Made by a program: the position numbers and the translations under genes. The notes under the pieces were generated by a model. The model did no database searches. It was not told the origin of the DNA and worked only from the letters and a program-made list of their open reading frames with translations. 64,000 nucleotides of DNA from a virus, in IMG/VR virus record IMGVR_UViG_3300032308_002578, positions 1 through 64,000 of that record. One strand, 5' to 3'. This document shows, piece by piece, positions 61,060-64,000 of this stretch (positions within the stretch are counted from its first letter, which is position 1; the number at the start of each line of letters is the position of its first letter).

Positions 61060-61283
61060 TGGCGTTTCATGGAAAAGCCGGTGACCGCGTGCAGATGGTT
61101 TTCATGCCTAACGACCCCGAGCCTATTCCGGTTGGCACGACCGGCACCGTCGTTGGCGTTAACGATATGCCGTGGGGCCAAGATCGCATGACGCAGGTCA
61201 TGGTCAAATGGGATAACGGCCGCAACCTGTCGTGCATCTGCCCGCCAGACCATCTGGAAATCATTCCAGCCACGGCTGATTAG
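61056..61283 (+). CDS. DUF4314-family protein
   Basis: 75 residues; ATG 61056 overlaps the previous stop. The sequence fits the DUF4314 pattern closely: GDRVQMVFMPNDPEPIPVG (about 9-27), TTGTVVGVND (about 28-37), QVMVKWDNGRNLS (about 47-59), and a final HLEII. It is a small SH3-like beta fold found in phages and mobile elements; its role is unknown. It is convergent with the terminase gene and overlaps it by 4 bp. Confidence 0.7.
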   Translation: MMAFHGKAGDRVQMVFMPNDPEPIPVGTTGTVVGVNDMPWGQDRMTQVMVKWDNGRNLSCICPPDHLEIIPATAD

Positions 61284-64000
61284 TATTGGAAGTAGCCGCT
61301 GCCAATAGCGTCGTCGGCCCAGTCTTCGCCCGGTGTCTGGGCGGCAACGGCCCGTTCCGTTACGCGGCCAATGCCGGCTAACTGCGCGAAGTTGGGCCAC
61401 GCGTCGTTAATGTGCCACGCGGCGGCACAGCCAATATTGACAGCCTGCGCGAAGTCATCGCTGAGCAGCGTATTTCGCGTGATTGTATAAATGTCGCCGC
61501 CCATACGAGACTCGGCTTTGTTTTCCACCAGCGCCAAGAAGTCGGCGATAAGTCCGGGCGAGTCTTGCGACGCCCAATCGTATTGGAAGAACCTGATCTG
61601 TTTTAACTTAATCGCCTGACAGGTGTAGAGCAACGACCGGGTCTTATCAAGACTGTAATGGGCCCGGTGATTAATCGGCGTCGGCGGCTTGTAAATCATC
61701 AAGTCCTGCGCGGCCGACCGGACAAGCCGCAGAGCCAGCACCCGGTCTAAATTAAAGCCAGCCTGCACCATGACTGTTTCGCGGACCGTGCCGGCACCGG
61801 TGTAATCGTGCGCGACAAAATCGCAATTAAACGTGTTCGACCACTTCATGCACTCAATGGCTTCGGCCAGATGGTCGCCGCCGATCAGCAGGCGTTTCGA
61901 CCAAATAACATCGATAGTGCCGTCCGGCCGAAAACCAAGTACGGCTACGACAGTAAACGAGATACCCTCTTCGCCACCGCCGCCCCAGTCGATGGCCAGA
62001 ATCCGATGTTTGTACTCCTGCAGGTGTTGGAAGCATTTTGGGTTAGGTTCTTTCTTGTTCTCCCAGTCGAGTAAACACGCCGCGCGCAGTTCTGTCTCGC
62101 TGATCAATTTCTGCCCGGCGTCAACAGACTCGCCCAAAACTTCGTTGTAGAACTGCGCCTGCGTCATGTTGCCGTAGCCTTCGCGCTTGAGCAGCAGCGT
62201 GTTCCATTTCTCGGGATCTGAGAAATGCAACGGCAGAATTAACTGCGGCACGTGATATCCGGCGAACTGCCAGCGGCGATCAGGGTGCCTGTGCACCCAA
62301 CGTCCGTGCCGCGGGCTGATAGGCTTGCGACATTTCGCGCAAATTGTGCCCGGATTCTTTTCACTAATGTGAATATTAAACGGGCCAATAATAGCGTCGA
62401 GGTCATGGTCGATAGATGGAATGTTCCAATACTTACAAGAGCGGCACGGGATAAACCATTCAGCCTGCGATGAACGTTTGTATAACCCCTCTAACGGGTT
62501 ATCTACGGATTTTGGCGTTCCTGTGAAATGGCTAATGGCATAGCGTGAATAACTCATCGTCTCTTGAATGATTGGAATATGATCCGGGTCCATGTCTTGA
62601 ATTTCGTCAAGCGCGATACGGTCAGCAGACACACCGCGGACACGATCTGCGTCGAGCAGCGCGAACGAGAACAGCATTAACGACTTGTTCTTAAAGCTGC
62701 GCTGCAATACAGAATTCTCAGTATCGCTCCCCGCCCACTGCGACTTGATGGGCGACTGATCAATGAATGGGCGCACGTAGTTGTTCGAGAATCTGCGGAT
62801 CTGCTCGTACAACGGCGTAACGTACAGAGTCTTGAAAAACGGAATCGAGTTCGCCACCACGATGCCGTGCGCCGCGAGCGAGGTTGAATTGTGATTTACA
62901 ATACCGTCGACGACGTAATTGTGCTCGCCGCTGACTTCGATGTCCCAGCACGGCAGCACGCCCAGCGGCTCGATCTTTTCGATTTTGTCCCAAATAATAT
63001 CCGGACTTGCGAGCCGCTCTAGTTCTGAAAGTTTTGGATGTTCGGGACAATGTTCTCGAAAATGCTCAATGTACTTTTTGAGTTTGGCGCGGGTCAACGC
63101 GTGCTTGGGTTTTAGACGCAGACCGCCGCTCAAAAGAGATTTGCCGTTTTGCGCCCAGCGAATACTCTCGGCAATCTCGCTGATTAATTCGCGAACTTCC
63201 AGCGGCACGGTGTCGCGGTTGTTGTTTTCAACCGCTTCAGGCAGCACTACAGGCGGTTTTCCCGGCACTTGGAATTCATCAAGAAAACGACGCCAGCCAT
63301 CTCTTGTTTCGACGTGCACGATGTACGCATCGTTGCAGTGTACGCGTGCGCCGTTTTTATCGCGGTAACCAGTTGGTCGGACTTTGATTGTGGCCGGAAT
63401 GCCGAACTTTAACAGCATCGCTTTGATATCAAACGCCAGATCTCGCGATATAGTGCAATATGTGATCGCTGGCGCCCGCTGCTTGCCGCTAGCGGGGCGG
63501 ATCATACCATCCGTTGCCCATAAGCGGCTCAAAAACAGCGCGGCGTCACCGCGCGACAGATCAAAAACCCAATCGGGCAGGCTTTTTTCTAACGCGTTTT
63601 TACCGTACAGCCTGTCTTCTTCCAGCCAGCCGCGAATCACACCGCCACGACTCTTTGAGATGTCGATACGTACGGCATTCGTTTTGACTTTGCTGACAAA
63701 CGTAGCGGGGCTACCCTGCACACGCGTGATTACCCCGTTCACCTCGTTTATCACTTCAGCGCTGTCTGTTGTAATATTAATTGCGTTAGTCACGCATCCG
63801 TCACCGATAAGATACGCCGTGATGATGATGCGATCACGATCCACGCGTCGATCGCCGAACGTGCCGCCTTTACGCACTGCGCAGACGCGGTCGCCAACCC
63901 GTAAGTTCGCACCGGTTGTCCAGCCGCTGACTTTGAGTAATGGATGCGTGTCGGCCAGTTCGATCACGGCACCCGTTCGCGTCGTAACTCGGTAGACGTG
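61280..64000 (-). CDS. Terminase large subunit with an intein (5' end outside window)
   Basis: Read leftward; frame open to the window edge. The C-terminal extein (61280-62887, 535 residues) starts STSLAAHGI, the end of a Walker A motif. It has Walker B (IALDEIQDMD), a coupling motif (HFTGTPKS), a CxxC...CxxC zinc ribbon typical of GpA-like terminases, and a nuclease start (ILAIDWGGGGEEG). This is the DNA-packaging motor and end-cutting nuclease. The intein (62888-64000 and beyond) interrupts GK/S of the P-loop. Its N-terminal Cys lies outside the window. Confidence 0.85.
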   Translation of the reverse strand, partial: HVYRVTTRTGAVIELADTHPLLKVSGWTTGANLRVGDRVCAVRKGGTFGDRRVDRDRIIITAYLIGDGCVTNAINITTDSAEVINEVNGVITRVQGSPATFVSKVKTNAVRIDISKSRGGVIRGWLEEDRLYGKNALEKSLPDWVFDLSRGDAALFLSRLWATDGMIRPASGKQRAPAITYCTISRDLAFDIKAMLLKFGIPATIKVRPTGYRDKNGARVHCNDAYIVHVETRDGWRRFLDEFQVPGKPPVVLPEAVENNNRDTVPLEVRELISEIAESIRWAQNGKSLLSGGLRLKPKHALTRAKLKKYIEHFREHCPEHPKLSELERLASPDIIWDKIEKIEPLGVLPCWDIEVSGEHNYVVDGIVNHNSTSLAAHGIVVANSIPFFKTLYVTPLYEQIRRFSNNYVRPFIDQSPIKSQWAGSDTENSVLQRSFKNKSLMLFSFALLDADRVRGVSADRIALDEIQDMDPDHIPIIQETMSYSRYAISHFTGTPKSVDNPLEGLYKRSSQAEWFIPCRSCKYWNIPSIDHDLDAIIGPFNIHISEKNPGTICAKCRKPISPRHGRWVHRHPDRRWQFAGYHVPQLILPLHFSDPEKWNTLLLKREGYGNMTQAQFYNEVLGESVDAGQKLISETELRAACLLDWENKKEPNPKCFQHLQEYKHRILAIDWGGGGEEGISFTVVAVLGFRPDGTIDVIWSKRLLIGGDHLAEAIECMKWSNTFNCDFVAHDYTGAGTVRETVMVQAGFNLDRVLALRLVRSAAQDLMIYKPPTPINHRAHYSLDKTRSLLYTCQAIKLKQIRFFQYDWASQDSPGLIADFLALVENKAESRMGGDIYTITRNTLLSDDFAQAVNIGCAAAWHINDAWPNFAQLAGIGRVTERAVAAQTPGEDWADDAIGSGYFQY
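62888..64000 (-). mobile_element. Intein with a LAGLIDADG homing endonuclease
   Basis: The intein ends VVDGIVNHN, directly before extein Ser, as splicing requires. A block B-type ADTHPLL lies near the visible N-terminal side. Two LAGLIDADG-type helices are visible (AYLIGDGC and LFLSRLWATDG). The intein should splice itself out of the terminase, and the endonuclease could spread the element to intein-free alleles. Its first splice motif (block A) lies beyond 64000. Confidence 0.85.

Noticed and set aside
1-64000. Integrase, attachment site or lysogeny repressor
   Set aside because: I found no recombinase or repressor gene or att-type repeats in the window, so no lysogeny claim is made.

Overview
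The window is a 64 kb piece of a large tailed bacteriophage (Caudoviricetes) with a contractile tail. The evidence is a coherent virion block: an HK97-type capsid candidate, contractile sheath, tail tube, a spike with a beta-helix-like repeat, tape measure, hub, gp25-like and J-like baseplate proteins, fibres, and a terminase large subunit. The sequence does not identify the host. Most virion genes carry strong Shine-Dalgarno (SD) sites, often within a longer CACGGAGG motif, so the host uses SD-led initiation. Both window ends cut genes: a 5'-truncated gene at the left, and the terminase with an intein, read leftward, at the right.

Layout. 1-6105: head module, with a scaffold-like Ala/Glu/Gly-rich protein carrying a dockerin-type calcium loop, a small helical protein, a decoration-like protein, the major capsid candidate, small proteins and a neck-like protein. 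6106-9200: an inserted unit with its own leader, made of an unknown protein, a MoxR-type AAA+ ATPase and a VWA protein with a DxSxS motif. 9201-9843: structured non-coding DNA, a possible small gene, a strong terminator and a sigma70-like promoter. 9844-32334: tail module, with a candidate -1 frameshift before the tape measure and a sigma-like protein inside the baseplate genes. 32344-47888: adsorption module, with tandem paralogues sharing an ING-motif, a 1522-residue Cys-rich repeat/collagen fibre, a second collagen-like protein and an Ig-like protein.

47889-61283: an accessory region of small, overlapping, mostly plus-strand genes, with a branched RNA-like element at its left edge. Recognisable members are CsrA, a primase/helicase-like protein, an extremely acidic protein, a pyrimidine-dimer-glycosylase-like protein, a tRNA-Thr-like gene, a GNAT acetyltransferase, a small zinc protein and a DUF4314 protein. 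It also holds a 606-bp non-coding array built on a 5-nt period. Two minus-strand genes interrupt the region and their starts overlap divergent plus-strand genes. 61280-64000: terminase large subunit on the minus strand, interrupted at its P-loop by a LAGLIDADG intein.

Most virion genes are spaced by 0-30 bp or overlap at stop/start codons, which suggests long late transcripts with coupled translation. The most unusual items are the pentanucleotide array, the two candidate structured RNAs, the MoxR-VWA unit between head and tail modules, the sigma-like protein among baseplate genes, and the family of ING-motif adsorption proteins.
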